Notes: generated by a model not told the origin, from the sequence alone. Shown: positions 28,072 through 37,440, counted from the stretch's first letter. The stretch is 64,000 nucleotides of DNA from Silicimonas sp. (GCA_022820365.1 JAJEFO010000053.1:18369-82368), one strand, 5' to 3'. Program-made: numbers and translations.

Positions 28072-28778
28072 GTCTCCTTCTCCGCAGCCAGGTTCTCTTG
28101 CGCCGCGGCGATATTGGCAATTGTGACTTCCAGGTGCCGCCGCATTTGCCTGGCGCAAGCCGGCCCGTCACGGGCTTGCAGCGCGGCCAGGATGTCCTCG
28201 TGCTGACCCAGTGTACGGTCACGCGCCATCCGGTTCTTGGAAGAGATGAAGCGGGCCCGCCAAAGGCGCGCATTGTACGTCCTGTGGGACTCCAGCAGCG
28301 GTGCGTTTCGTGCCGCACGGACGATGGTCAGGTGAAAGTTCATGTCCCAGCGGAAAAACTGCAGCGGCTCCGTGCTTTCGTCAGCCAGGCGCATGCGTTC
28401 TTCCAGATCAGCGGCCTCGGCGATCTCCGCGTCGGTGGCGTGCTTGCAGGCCAGTTCGCCAGCCAGCGCCTCAAGCGCACCCAGGACAACGAGGTTTTGA
28501 GCAAGCTCTTCAAGCGAAGGGTCGGCCACGCGAGGGCGGCGCGTTGGTCCATAGACGATCAACCCTTCGTTCTCGAGAATGCGGAGCGCCTCTTTCAAAG
28601 GGGTCCGGCTTATGCTGAGCGCGTCTGCAAGTTCGCGCTCCGGCACGGCAACGCCCGGCGGCAACTTGCCGAGCAGAATGAACTCCCGCAACGTATCGGC
28701 GGCGCGGTCAGCCAGGGACCTTCGAGGACCGATGCCCCCGATTTCCCGCAATTCTTCTGCCCAGGCGGTATCTCCCAC
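28068..28778 (-). CDS. GntR-family (FadR/FCD) regulator of the sugar-acid operon
   Basis: One-component repressor with an N-terminal winged helix (LADRAADTLREFILLGKLPPG, PERELADALSISRTPLKEALRILENEGL) and a C-terminal FCD ligand-binding domain with metal-type His residues (FHLTIVRAA; LGQHEDILAAL; MRRHLEVTI). From the GTG at 28778 it has 236 residues and lies one nucleotide after the dehydratase stop. A longer ATG start at 28829 would overlap that gene by 50 nt. It is inferred to sense an intermediate of this pathway and to act at the palindromes upstream of tctC. Confidence 0.85.
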   Translation of the reverse strand: MGDTAWAEELREIGGIGPRRSLADRAADTLREFILLGKLPPGVAVPERELADALSISRTPLKEALRILENEGLIVYGPTRRPRVADPSLEELAQNLVVLGALEALAGELACKHATDAEIAEAADLEERMRLADESTEPLQFFRWDMNFHLTIVRAARNAPLLESHRTYNARLWRARFISSKNRMARDRTLGQHEDILAALQARDGPACARQMRRHLEVTIANIAAAQENLAAEKET

Positions 28779-28779
28779 G

Positions 28780-29691
28780 TCAGAGTCCCCACCTGAGCGC
28801 AACAGGATCAAGGGGGCGCAGCAACTCAAAGAGCTGTTCGCGAGCCCAGTCCGGCAAGGCCGGGATCGGATGGCGGCTGAATGCAGACTTGATGACGCCC
28901 CCGGCTTTCATCGTCTCCTTTGCGGCGCGGAATCCGCACTGGCGGTTTTCGTGGTTGATGGCTGGCAGAACGCGCGCATATGCCGCCAGCGCCTTTTCTC
29001 GGTCCCCTGCCAGATGGTGGCTCACGACGGGCTTGATCTGATCGGTGATCGTGGCCGACGTCATCGTGCCCGTGGCCCCGGCGTCGAGGTCGGCCATCAG
29101 GGTGATTCCTTCTTCGCCGTCAAAAGGTCCGTCGATGTGATCATGCACCTCGGCCAGCAGCGCGCGCAACTTTGCCGCCGTGCCGACGCTTTCGATCTTC
29201 AGGAGCTTCAGCATCTCGATTTCGCGCGCCATTCTCGCCAGCAGAGGCACTGTCAGCTCGACCCCTGACAGGGGCGCGTCCTGCAACATGATCGGAATGC
29301 CGACTTCGCCGACCCGCGCGAACTGCTCGAAGGTCTGATCCGCGGTGCCTTTCAAGGTGGCACCATGATACGGTGCCATCATCATCACGATATCGGCGCC
29401 CATCTCCTTGGCCTGGCGTGCACGCGCCAACGCGATGTCGGTGGCATAGTGGCTGATCGTGACAATCACCGGGACGCGACCTGCTACATGGTCCAGGGAC
29501 ATCCTGGTCAGATCAAGGCGCTCCTGGTCGCTGAGCAGGAATTGCTCGGAGTAATTTGCCAGGATGCAGACGCCATCAGAACCCTGGTCGATCATGCAGT
29601 CAAGCACGCGGGCAGAACCCTCGATGTCAAGCGTGCCGTCGTCGTGGAAGGCAGTCGGCGCGACAGGCCAGATGCCGGAATAGGGCTTCAT
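28780..29691 (-). CDS. 2-keto-3-deoxy-pentonate dehydratase (DapA superfamily)
   Basis: Class I Schiff-base lyase, 303 residues, predicted to dehydrate a 2-keto-3-deoxy-pentonate to 2-oxoglutarate semialdehyde. The Schiff-base Lys is probably Lys165 in LLKIES. The segments GVCILANYSEQFLLSDQER, ISHYATDIALARARQAKEMGAD and LPAINHENRQCG resemble, as I recall them, L-2-keto-3-deoxyarabonate dehydratases more than DapA. The DapA Tyr-Asn position reads QDAP. Neighbouring ketoglutarate-semialdehyde dehydrogenase and sugar-acid dehydratase genes fit this reaction. It overlaps the aldehyde dehydrogenase gene by 4 nt. Confidence 0.82.
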   Translation of the reverse strand: MKPYSGIWPVAPTAFHDDGTLDIEGSARVLDCMIDQGSDGVCILANYSEQFLLSDQERLDLTRMSLDHVAGRVPVIVTISHYATDIALARARQAKEMGADIVMMMAPYHGATLKGTADQTFEQFARVGEVGIPIMLQDAPLSGVELTVPLLARMAREIEMLKLLKIESVGTAAKLRALLAEVHDHIDGPFDGEEGITLMADLDAGATGTMTSATITDQIKPVVSHHLAGDREKALAAYARVLPAINHENRQCGFRAAKETMKAGGVIKSAFSRHPIPALPDWAREQLFELLRPLDPVALRWGL

Positions 29692-31115
29692 GGTGCAATG
29701 TAGCTGGTCTTGACTGCGGTATAGAATTCACGGGCATAAGATCCTTGCTCGCGCGGCCCGTAGCTTGACCCCTTCCGACCACCAAACGGCACGTGATAGT
29801 CAACGCCCGCCGTTGGCAGGTTGACCATCACCATGCCCGACTGGGCATGACGGCGAAAGTGGCTCGCGTGTTTCAGCGAAGTCGTGCAGATGCCCGAGGA
29901 CAGCCCGAACTCGGTGTCGTTGGCCGTTGCAAGTGCCTCGTCGTAATCCGCCACCTTGATCACGCTGGTGCAGGGACCAAAGATCTCCTCGCGGCTGCTG
30001 CGCATCTCGTTGGTCGCGTTTGCGAACACGGCAGGACGCTGGAAGAAGCCCGGACCATCGGCGCGCTCCCCGCCGGAAACCTCGCAGCCCTCTTCCTTTG
30101 CAAGGGCCACGTATCTGAGGTTCTGATCCAGCTGAGACTGGTCGACCACCGGGCCGATCTGGGTGTCCGGATCAAGCGCGTCGCCCACTTTCAGGTCTGC
30201 GGCGGCGGCCGTCAGCTTCTCGACGAAGGCGTCGTGAATGCCTGCGGTCACGATCAGCCTGGATGAAGCAGTGCAGCGCTGGCCGGTGGAGAAGAACGCA
30301 CCGTTGGCCGAAACGCTCACCGCAACGTCCAGATCGGCGTCATCCAGAACCACCATCGGATTCTTGCCGCCCATCTCCATCTGGACCTTCTTGCCGGTAG
30401 TGGCGCAACCCACGGCGATGCCACGGCCCACTGGCACGGACCCGGTGAAGCTGATGGCATCGATGCCGGGGTGTTCGACCATGCGTGTGCCCACTGTCGA
30501 GCCGCGGCCCATCACGAGATTGAACACGCCGTCTGGGCAACCCGACTCCTCCAAGGATTTCGCGATCTCCCAGGCGCAGCCTGGAGTCAGATCCGCGGGC
30601 TTGAGAATAACGGTGTTGCCAAAGGCCAGGGCGGGCGCGATTTTCCAGGCCGGGATCGCTATGGGAAAGTTCCAGGGCGTAATTAGTCCGACGACGCCCA
30701 CAGGCTCGCGCTCGATCATGACTTCGATGCCCGGACGGACGGAGGCGATGGCCTCGCCGCCCTGTCGAAGTGCCTCGCCGGCGAAGAACTTGAAGATCTG
30801 CGCCGCGCGGGTGGCCTCGCCAATGCCTTCGGCCAGGGTCTTGCCCTCTTCACGGCTCAAGAGGCGCCCGAGGTCCTCGCGCCGCGCCATCAGGTCTGCA
30901 CCGACCCTGTCAAGGAGGTCATGGCGCACCTGAGGCGAAGCGAAAGCCCAGCCCGGCAATGCAGCCTGAGCCGCTTCGACAGCGGCATCGACCGACGCAG
31001 CATCGCCACGAGCGTATTCGCCGATCACGTCTTCCGTGTTCGAGGGATTCACGTTTTGTGCAGCCTCGGTGCCACCGACCCAAGCCCCGCCAATCAGGTT
31101 CTCTTGAACGTTCAT
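29688..31115 (-). CDS. 2-oxoglutarate semialdehyde dehydrogenase (ALDH superfamily)
   Basis: NAD(P)-dependent oxidation of 2-oxoglutarate semialdehyde to 2-oxoglutarate, the last step of oxidative pentose/aldonate routes. The 475-residue protein has the oxyanion Asn149 (TPWNFPIAIPAWKIAPALAFGN), the cofactor Lys in LKPAD, general base Glu247 (QMEMGGKNP), and the catalytic Cys281 (STGQRCTASSR). The family alone cannot fix the substrate; the adjoining keto-deoxy-acid dehydratase does. It lies 2 nt after the enolase-superfamily gene and overlaps the next gene by 4 nt. Confidence 0.88.
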   Translation of the reverse strand: MNVQENLIGGAWVGGTEAAQNVNPSNTEDVIGEYARGDAASVDAAVEAAQAALPGWAFASPQVRHDLLDRVGADLMARREDLGRLLSREEGKTLAEGIGEATRAAQIFKFFAGEALRQGGEAIASVRPGIEVMIEREPVGVVGLITPWNFPIAIPAWKIAPALAFGNTVILKPADLTPGCAWEIAKSLEESGCPDGVFNLVMGRGSTVGTRMVEHPGIDAISFTGSVPVGRGIAVGCATTGKKVQMEMGGKNPMVVLDDADLDVAVSVSANGAFFSTGQRCTASSRLIVTAGIHDAFVEKLTAAAADLKVGDALDPDTQIGPVVDQSQLDQNLRYVALAKEEGCEVSGGERADGPGFFQRPAVFANATNEMRSSREEIFGPCTSVIKVADYDEALATANDTEFGLSSGICTTSLKHASHFRRHAQSGMVMVNLPTAGVDYHVPFGGRKGSSYGPREQGSYAREFYTAVKTSYIAP

Positions 31116-31117
31116 GT

Positions 31118-32290
31118 CTACTCCATGATCTCAAAGTTGCGGATGTGTTCGTCCGTAATCTCGATGCCGAGACCCGGCAGATCATCATCCAGTTGTAAAA
31201 AGCCGTCAACGGCATCCGGATCACCCTTGAAGATGTAGTAGAAGAGCTCGTTGCCGACCTCCACGTCGAAGACCGGGAAATACTCGCTGATCGGGCAGTT
31301 CACGCTGGCCATCGTCAGGTGATAATTGTGCATCTGGCCGGCATGCGGGATCACCGGGACCTGGAACGCCTCGGCAACCGCGTTGATCTTCTGTGCAGCC
31401 GTGATTCCGCCGACCCGGTTGGTGTCGTATTGCAGTACGCTGACCGCGCCTCTGCGCAGGAGATCCGCACAGCCAATCAGGCCGAACTCGTGCTCGCCGC
31501 CCGAGATCGGGATCGGGCCCATGTTGAGTTCCGCATATCCATTTACGTCCTCTGCAATCACTGGCTCTTCCAGCCAGCGCGGCTCGTATTTCTCGAGCTT
31601 TGGCAGCATTCGGCGCGTGTAGTCGAGGTTCCAGCCCATGTAGGCCTCGAGCATGAGATCGCGGTCATAGCCTATGACCTCGCGCACCGCCTCAACCCGC
31701 ATGAGATTCTCGCGCATGCCCGCCATGCCGTCCTTGGGGCCATAGCCAAATCGGGACTTGAACGCTTGATAGCCGTTCTTCATCGCCACCTCGGCTTCTG
31801 CCTGCATCGCCTCGATCGGACCGGCATAGAGCTTGGAGTAATAGACCGGGATCCTCTCCTTGGTACGCCCGCCGAGGAGCTTGAAGACAGGCTTGCCCGC
31901 GAGTTTGCCCATCAGGTCCCAGATCGCGATATCGATGGCACTGATGGCGGTCATGCCAATGCCCTTTCGCCCCCAGGCATGGCTGCGACGGTACATCATC
32001 TCCCAGACATGGGCGTAGTCGAACGGGTCCTCGCCGATCACCATCGGCGCATACCAATCATCGATCGCCTTCTTCACGACCGTGGGCGCCAACGCCGCGT
32101 TGCCGATGCCGATGGTGCCGTCTTCGGTCTCGACTTCACAGGTCAGCCACTGGTGGAAGCGAAAGGACGACATTGCATCGCCGCTGCCCCTCAGCGCGTC
32201 CGAGGCGTTGGTGCAGAAATTGCCGGCCGGCGGCACGGTCGGGCCGGTCCAGTTCCAGACGCGCGTGCGGACGGACTTGATCTTGCTCAT
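31118..32290 (-). CDS. Sugar-acid dehydratase, rhamnonate/lyxonate dehydratase subgroup (enolase superfamily)
   Basis: Mg-dependent dehydratase of the mandelate-racemase family; 390 residues from ATG 32290. Subgroup traits are the N-terminal [42 protein letters not shown], metal-ligand positions Glu215 (LMLEAYMGW), Glu241 or Glu242 (WLEEP) and Glu266 (GGEHEF), and the His316 region [12 protein letters not shown]. It belongs with L-rhamnonate dehydratases, a subgroup that also includes L-lyxonate dehydratase. A C5 acid is favoured here because the downstream genes are a keto-deoxy-pentonate dehydratase and semialdehyde dehydrogenase, with no KDR aldolase. Confidence 0.85.
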   Translation of the reverse strand: MSKIKSVRTRVWNWTGPTVPPAGNFCTNASDALRGSGDAMSSFRFHQWLTCEVETEDGTIGIGNAALAPTVVKKAIDDWYAPMVIGEDPFDYAHVWEMMYRRSHAWGRKGIGMTAISAIDIAIWDLMGKLAGKPVFKLLGGRTKERIPVYYSKLYAGPIEAMQAEAEVAMKNGYQAFKSRFGYGPKDGMAGMRENLMRVEAVREVIGYDRDLMLEAYMGWNLDYTRRMLPKLEKYEPRWLEEPVIAEDVNGYAELNMGPIPISGGEHEFGLIGCADLLRRGAVSVLQYDTNRVGGITAAQKINAVAEAFQVPVIPHAGQMHNYHLTMASVNCPISEYFPVFDVEVGNELFYYIFKGDPDAVDGFLQLDDDLPGLGIEITDEHIRNFEIME

Positions 32291-32291
32291 G

Positions 32292-33791
32292 TCACTCTCC
32301 GGTTGAATCAAGCGGTGCGCGGCGCTTCACCAAGCGTCCCCAAATCGCGGGACCGAACAAGGCCAGCGCCGTCAGCACGAGGAACAGCAAGGTCAACGGA
32401 CGCGTGAACATCAGCCACCACTTTTCGTCCAGCATCACCATGGATTGGCCCAATCGCTGCTCGAGCATCCCGCCCAGGATCAAGCCGATGGCCAAGGGCA
32501 CCACGGAAAAGCCGTAGCGGCGCATGAAGTAGCCAATGACCCCGGAAACCAATGCGACCCACACGTCGAACATCGACTGGTCCAGGGCATAGGCACCGAC
32601 GATGGAAAACACGAAGACCACCGGCCACAGCACCTCGACCGGGATCAGGGTCACGCGGGCAAAGATCTTTGCACCCCGCAAGCCGACGAAAAAGAACAGA
32701 AGGTTCACCAACATCATCGACCAGAAGATCGCGTAGGCAAAATCAGCCTGTTCGGTGAACATGTTGGGTCCGGGTTGAAGCCCGTGCACCATCAGCCCGG
32801 CCAGGATCACAGCGGCCGTGGCCGATCCGGGAATGCCCAGCGCCAGCGTGGGCACCATCGCGCCGCCGGTGGCCGCGTTATTGGCCGCCTCGGAACCGGC
32901 AACGCCTTCGATTGCGCCCTTGCCGAACAGCTTCGGGTTGCGGGACCAGCGCTTTGCCTCGTTGTACCCGATCATCGAGGCAACTGTCGCGCCTTCAGCG
33001 GGCAGGATTCCGATGAACGTGCCAATGCCCGAGGACCTCAGGATCGCTCGCCAGCTGTCCCTGTAGTCCTTGGCGCTGGGCAGTTCGACCGACTTCATGC
33101 GGATCACCTCGCGCCTGAGGTGAAGTTTCTCGGACTGCACCAGCAGTTCGGAGATGCCGAACACGCCGATCATGACGGGAACAAAGCCGATGCCTTCATA
33201 CAGGTGATAAGATCCGAAGGTGAACCGCTCGACCGTGGTCAGGTTGTCCACTCCTATCGTTGCGATCAAGATGCCGAATACGCCCGCAATCAGGTTCTTG
33301 ATGGCCGAACCGTCGCCGATCGAGGCCAGCATGGACAAGCCGAAGAGGGTCAGCGCGAAATACTCGGGTGGCGAAAAGTGATAAGCCGCGCGCGCCAGCA
33401 ACGGTGCGGCTAGCATCAGGCAGATCACGCTGAATATGCCGCCAAAGGTCGAGGCCACAACGGCCATGCCCAGGGCGCGCCCGGCCTGGCCCTGCTGGGC
33501 CAGCGGATAGCCGTCCAGGCATGTGGTGGCGCTGGCCGCAGTGCCCGGCGTGTTGATCAGGATTGCCGTGATGGCACCGGCGAAGGTTGCGGAGCAATAG
33601 ATCGCCGTCATCGTGGCGATGGCGGGCACCGGCTCCATGGTCAGCGTGAACGGCAGCAGCAACGCCGCCCCGGTCGTCGCGTTCAGCCCAGGCAGCGCGC
33701 CGATGATCACGCCGCCGATGGTCGCGCAGAAGATCAGCAACAGCAAATGGATGTCGAACAGGGATACCAGTCCGTGGACAAACGCATCCAT
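32292..33791 (-). CDS. tctA: Tripartite tricarboxylate transporter large permease TctA
   Basis: Large membrane subunit (499 residues, about 11-12 helices) of a TTT-family sodium-dependent importer. The family signatures [60 protein letters not shown], and [26 protein letters not shown] are intact. It follows tctB after 4 nt and precedes the sugar-acid dehydratase by 1 nt. This ties the transporter to that pathway and suggests a hydroxy-acid cargo. Confidence 0.93.
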   Translation of the reverse strand: MDAFVHGLVSLFDIHLLLLIFCATIGGVIIGALPGLNATTGAALLLPFTLTMEPVPAIATMTAIYCSATFAGAITAILINTPGTAASATTCLDGYPLAQQGQAGRALGMAVVASTFGGIFSVICLMLAAPLLARAAYHFSPPEYFALTLFGLSMLASIGDGSAIKNLIAGVFGILIATIGVDNLTTVERFTFGSYHLYEGIGFVPVMIGVFGISELLVQSEKLHLRREVIRMKSVELPSAKDYRDSWRAILRSSGIGTFIGILPAEGATVASMIGYNEAKRWSRNPKLFGKGAIEGVAGSEAANNAATGGAMVPTLALGIPGSATAAVILAGLMVHGLQPGPNMFTEQADFAYAIFWSMMLVNLLFFFVGLRGAKIFARVTLIPVEVLWPVVFVFSIVGAYALDQSMFDVWVALVSGVIGYFMRRYGFSVVPLAIGLILGGMLEQRLGQSMVMLDEKWWLMFTRPLTLLFLVLTALALFGPAIWGRLVKRRAPLDSTGE

Positions 33792-33795
33792 GGTC

Positions 33796-34275
33796 TCACC
33801 CGTACCAAAGACTGATCAGCAACCCGCGCGGGAAGCGGATTTCGAAGACCTGGTCGAATGTGAAAAAGATCGCCGCGGGCACCAGCAGCCCGACAAGAAC
33901 CAGGATCGGCACCCTCCGCTCGCCCCAGAACATCGCCAGCACCGTGGCGAAGACCCCAAGGGCCAGGAAGAAGTCAATGCTCGTCAGCGCCGCGAACCCG
34001 GCAAACAGCGCGATTGTGCCAAGTGTGCTGCCCATGAGCCTGTCGCGGACGCGGACCGGATCCTTCCAGACCATCAGAATCGTCAGAAAGACCAGCAGCA
34101 GTACCAGGAGTTGCGGAAAGTCAGAAGGCTGGATGCCGCGTTTCAGGATCGGCGGCATCTTCTTGAACGTCGTGCTCAACCAGTATGTCGCCCCGCAAAA
34201 GGCCAGGATCAGGACCGGGATCAGCCAGCGTTCGCACTGGCCCAGCAGCTTGGGTTTGTCCGTCGGCGGCGTCAT
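33796..34275 (-). CDS. tctB: Tripartite tricarboxylate transporter small permease TctB
   Basis: Small membrane subunit, 159 residues with four hydrophobic helices and the TctB-type RGIQPSDFPQLLVLLLVFLTI loop after the first helix. TctB proteins are poorly conserved; the assignment rests on length, topology and position between tctC and tctA. A long two-tier hairpin lies between its start and the tctC stop. Confidence 0.88.
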   Translation of the reverse strand: MTPPTDKPKLLGQCERWLIPVLILAFCGATYWLSTTFKKMPPILKRGIQPSDFPQLLVLLLVFLTILMVWKDPVRVRDRLMGSTLGTIALFAGFAALTSIDFFLALGVFATVLAMFWGERRVPILVLVGLLVPAAIFFTFDQVFEIRFPRGLLISLWYG

Positions 34276-34329
34276 GGAATGTCACCTTGCAGGCAGTGCG
34301 GCAGACCCGAAGGCGGGCAGGACGGAGGC

Positions 34330-34371
34330 CGACATGCGATGCGGCGTGGAAAGGTGCCGCACCGCATGTCG
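34330..34371 (-). promoter_or_regulatory. Two-tier intercistronic hairpin between tctC and tctB
   Basis: CGACATGCG (34330-34338) pairs perfectly with CGCATGTCG (34363-34371). Inside it GCGGC (34341-34345) pairs with GCCGC (34356-34360), with 2-nt internal mismatches and a 10-nt loop. It begins 7 nt after the tctC stop codon and no T-run follows. The position mirrors the urtA-urtB hairpin. I infer mRNA stabilisation of the binding-protein message or partial termination. Confidence 0.7.
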
Positions 34372-34378
34372 AGCGGGT

Positions 34379-35347
34379 CTATTCGATGAAGCCCAGCTCT
34401 TTCAGAGCGGCGGCCATCTCGTTCACCGTGGTTTGGATCTGCGGACCCCAAACGTCCGATCCCGCAACCGAGGTGCTGTCCAGGCCGACCGACGTCAGGA
34501 AGCCCTGGTAGACCGTGTGGTTCATGGCTTTGAGCAGCGCGGCTTCGATCTTCTCCGCAATTTCCGGCGGCGTGTCGGCATGCACGGCAAAGCCGCGCAC
34601 GGTCGAGAAGCTGACCGGAATGCCCAGTTCCTTGGCGGTTGGAACGTCACCGATCTTGGCCATCCGCTCGTCTGCCAGAACGACGGTCGGGCAGATCTCG
34701 CCTGCCTCGATTTGCGCACCGGCTTCGGCCAGGTTCAGGACACCCGCGTCCACTGCGCCCGCAACCAGCTGAGTGGCAAGCTCCGCGCCACCGTCGAAGG
34801 GCAGCATCTTTGGTGTCATCATCCCGCCCTTCAGCGTGAACATGAAGGCGGACACATCGTCGATGTTGCCCAGATGCGTCACGCCGTAGGTGATCGGGGC
34901 CTCCTTTTGCTTGGCCACGAAGTCCTCGGCGCTCTCGTATGCGCCGCATTTGGTCATCAGGATCTGCGGATCATCCGTGCCGCGCGCAATCGGGCGCAGT
35001 TCGTCGATCATCATGCCGCCCTGGCCCTTGGCCATCACGGCCGCATGGCCGACCGTGAAGGTCAGGATGGTGTACCCGTCCGCCGGAACGGTCTTGTAGT
35101 ATTCCAGCGCCGCGGCCCCGCCGCCGCCCCTCTTGTTGACGACCACCATGTCCTGGCCCAGCTCGCGACGCGCGCGCAGCATCATCATGCGCGTTGTCAC
35201 GTCCGTGCCGCCGCCGTTGCCAGCGTGAGTGACAACCTCGATTGTCTTGCTTGGATACTCGTCCGCACTTGCAACGCTTCCAGCGAACATTGCCGCCGAT
35301 GCGAGAATCGCGGCAGCGCCCAGCTTTGCTCCGAAAGAAATCTTCAT
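34379..35347 (-). CDS. tctC: Tripartite tricarboxylate transporter substrate-binding protein TctC
   Basis: Periplasmic binding protein of the Bug/TctC family; 322 residues with a signal peptide (MKISFGAKLGAAAILASAAMFA...ASA-DEYPSKTIEVVTHAG). The mature protein has the family segments AGNGGGTDVTTRMMMLRARRELGQDMVVVNKRGGGGAAALEYYK and VTHLGNIDDVSAFMF. First gene of an eight-gene operon running to the PdxA2-like gene. The cargo is predicted to be the aldonic acid used by the downstream enzymes. Confidence 0.92.
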   Translation of the reverse strand: MKISFGAKLGAAAILASAAMFAGSVASADEYPSKTIEVVTHAGNGGGTDVTTRMMMLRARRELGQDMVVVNKRGGGGAAALEYYKTVPADGYTILTFTVGHAAVMAKGQGGMMIDELRPIARGTDDPQILMTKCGAYESAEDFVAKQKEAPITYGVTHLGNIDDVSAFMFTLKGGMMTPKMLPFDGGAELATQLVAGAVDAGVLNLAEAGAQIEAGEICPTVVLADERMAKIGDVPTAKELGIPVSFSTVRGFAVHADTPPEIAEKIEAALLKAMNHTVYQGFLTSVGLDSTSVAGSDVWGPQIQTTVNEMAAALKELGFIE

Positions 35348-35372
35348 AGTGTGCTCCCTAGGATCGTTTCAA

Positions 35373-35416
35373 GGATCAGTCACTGATCCATTCGCATTTT
35401 GTATGCCAAATGCCAA
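35373..35416. promoter_or_regulatory. Operator-like palindrome and tandem repeat upstream of tctC
   Basis: The perfect 8-1-8 palindrome GGATCAGT-C-ACTGATCC lies at 35373-35389, 26 nt upstream of the tctC start. Next to it are an inverted repeat GCATTT-N8-AAATGC (35394-35413), the core TTTG-N5-CAAA (35398-35410), and a tandem ATGCCAA-ATGCCAA (35403-35416). These are plausible sites for the operon's own GntR regulator. Which of them it binds is unknown. Confidence 0.55.
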
Positions 35417-35809
35417 TTGTGAGTCAACTCCGGCTTTCGGAGGGGACGTCCAGCATGTTCAAGACCGGATGGTGCCGGAATCCGGCCCCTTGCAAGCATC
35501 CGAGGCCGTACTCCCGCTCCGCGCTGCCAGTTCCGGCGTCGGTCTCTCCGGACTCGGGACCAATGATCGGCCGTTCGGGCACTCGCGTTCGTCTCTGCCG
35601 CCCGATGAGGAAGGCCGGGTCGCCACGCATTGGACGCGTTTGCGAATTTGGACGTTCATCCGCCGTATCCAACAGCGTCGGCCTGTCGCTTCCAGAGCAC
35701 CCGGGCAGCCTTGGTGACGATTTCACCACGAACGTACGGATGAGAGACCAGGGCATTTCAGAAGCACTGCCTCGACCAAGGCGTCTCGCAGCCGGAACCT
35801 GTTCCCGAC
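35417..35809. other. Gap of about 390 nt between the tct operon and the OsmC-like gene
   Basis: No intact gene, RNA or repeat is recognised. Long frames exist on both strands but their composition is typical of antisense frames in GC-rich DNA. It may contain the rest of a degraded gene downstream of the SnoaL-like fragment. Confidence 0.4.
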
Positions 35810-35923
35810 AGCCCGCAGACCGCCAAATTGCCCACATTTCGATCAACTCGCGCAAAGCGAGCCTGTCCGATGACAGTTCGCCTGGTTCCTGTCTCCCGGC
35901 TTCGTCGAATTCCTGCCTGGGCG
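35810..35923 (-). pseudogene. Possible remnant of a SnoaL/NTF2-like protein
   Basis: Immediately after the OsmC-like gene, on the same strand, a frame encodes DRLALRELIEMWAIWRSAG, which resembles the first helix of SnoaL-like (NTF2-fold) proteins. After this the similarity stops; a shifted frame continues with GNRFRLRD, which could match the next motif. I read this as a decayed, frameshifted fragment. The evidence is one short motif, so chance is not excluded. Confidence 0.3.
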
Positions 35924-37105
35924 TCAAGCGCGCGTGAATTTCAGCTTCGTTTTCAATTCCGTACGGCAGAAGGCATGCAGGAAGCAGGTCTGCTCGGACA
36001 TGTCCAGCATCTCCTGCGCCACTTCGTCGGGCTCGGACGTTTCCAGGTAGACATGGGTCTCAATCGGATCGGCTTCGCCGGCTTTTCCTGTTCCGCCAGA
36101 GGCGCCTCCATGGCTGAAATGCGTGTCCTGAACGATGCGATAATCCGGCAAGTCCAGTTTCAGCATCGACGCAAAGCGCCCGAACTGGGTCATGAAGCAA
36201 AACCCGATGCCGGCGCTGATCAGGGCGTTGGCATCCGGCGCGCGCCCGTCTTCGGAACTGAGGAACCGGAACGAAGTGCCCCAAGGCGAATACTGCATCT
36301 GCTGGATGTCCTTGATCCCGTCCTCTCGCAGAGTTGCGATGGCTCCAATGTTCAGCCGGCGGTTCTGTTCATCCGCAAGACTTCCCGAGGCAGCGGCGGT
36401 TCCCTTTGCCACCTGCTTCTTGGGAGTGGGGCCAACGGCACTGACAAGCTCCGGCTGAACTTCCGCCGGTCTTGACGTCGCGAAATGGTCGCCCGGATCG
36501 GGAAACAGGGCGCAGTCCAATTCCGCGGCTTCTGCCGTCGGCAACTCAGACCCGTTCTTGGACAGCTTGAAGAGGCTCTCAAGGTGGCCGCGCATCAGGC
36601 CGTTCAGTGGCGAGGCGTGGACCGCATCCATCAAGAGGCTGTTCAATGCGGCGTCGTCCAGGTCGCAGTCAACCTCGACCTCAAGCTCGACGGGCTCCGC
36701 CCCGCCGACAATGGTGCGTTTGGGCATCGACCCCTGCATCGTGTAGAAATTGTTCTGGATCAATCGCAGCTTGCGAAGCTCGACGCCGCGCGTCCTGGCC
36801 AGTGCGGTGATCTCGTTCAGGTAGCTCGCGGCCATGCCTGTCGACAGGAATGCCAAGGGACAGGGTGCGGCATCATGCCCGTTGAGGTACGGCCCCTCGT
36901 CCGAAACGAGGCGCCATGTCCGGCCCGTGTCGGCAGACCGCACAAGCGCTTCCTTCTGGAAACCGCTGAGCGAACGCACCCACGTGCGCAACGCGTCGCC
37001 CTTGCGGCATTCCGGAGCGTCGATCGTGACTTCGTCCGCGTTTGAAACCGAGAAAAACGGTGGCAGACCGCTTGTGCCGATTATGTCTTCACCGAGTTTG
37101 GCCAT
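35924..37105 (-). CDS. Tandem OsmC-like protein
   Basis: A 393-residue cytoplasmic protein that reads as two OsmC/Ohr-like domains. The first has APCPLAFLSTGMAASYLNEI (Cys82), but its second half reads VHASPLNGL where the resolving Cys is expected. The second has IGFCFMTQFGRFASML (Cys303) and TCFLHAFC (Cys374, Cys380). OsmC proteins reduce organic peroxides with a Cys pair; some members have other roles. The ATG at 37105 has CAGGAT about 10 nt upstream; an upstream in-frame start at 37189 is unlikely. It follows the SDR gene after a 335-nt gap and may be transcribed separately. Confidence 0.7.
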   Translation of the reverse strand: MAKLGEDIIGTSGLPPFFSVSNADEVTIDAPECRKGDALRTWVRSLSGFQKEALVRSADTGRTWRLVSDEGPYLNGHDAAPCPLAFLSTGMAASYLNEITALARTRGVELRKLRLIQNNFYTMQGSMPKRTIVGGAEPVELEVEVDCDLDDAALNSLLMDAVHASPLNGLMRGHLESLFKLSKNGSELPTAEAAELDCALFPDPGDHFATSRPAEVQPELVSAVGPTPKKQVAKGTAAASGSLADEQNRRLNIGAIATLREDGIKDIQQMQYSPWGTSFRFLSSEDGRAPDANALISAGIGFCFMTQFGRFASMLKLDLPDYRIVQDTHFSHGGASGGTGKAGEADPIETHVYLETSEPDEVAQEMLDMSEQTCFLHAFCRTELKTKLKFTRA

Positions 37106-37440
37106 TTCTTGAGTATCCTGGTTTTGTGTGGGTCCGCCCAGGCGGACCATGTAATTGTTGCCATTCGCGGGCTTGCACGGAGTCGCCATCGACGAGGTCG
37201 TGCACGACGTTCAACCCCGCCCATCATTGAATTCGACCACCTCCACATCGACGCGAGTCGCCTCCGTGTGGCAACGGCGCGCCTGAAGACCAGGATCGAA
37301 TCCCGCTTTCTGGCCGAACTCCCCTGGCGTGCATTGCCCGCCTGCGCGGACCCCTGACAGCATCAGGCACGTCATGATCCGTCGTCCAGAGCATTGGGCA
37401 CCTCGCAGTGCCCGACAACTGCATGCCGCCTGACCTGCTC
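37106..37440. other. Gap of 335 nt between SDR and OsmC-like genes
   Basis: I see no gene, RNA or strong repeat. It should contain the end of the TRAP/GST/SDR transcript and the promoter of the OsmC-like gene. No copy of the TTGGGATCCCAA operator is present, so the OsmC-like gene is not obviously in that regulon. Confidence 0.45.
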
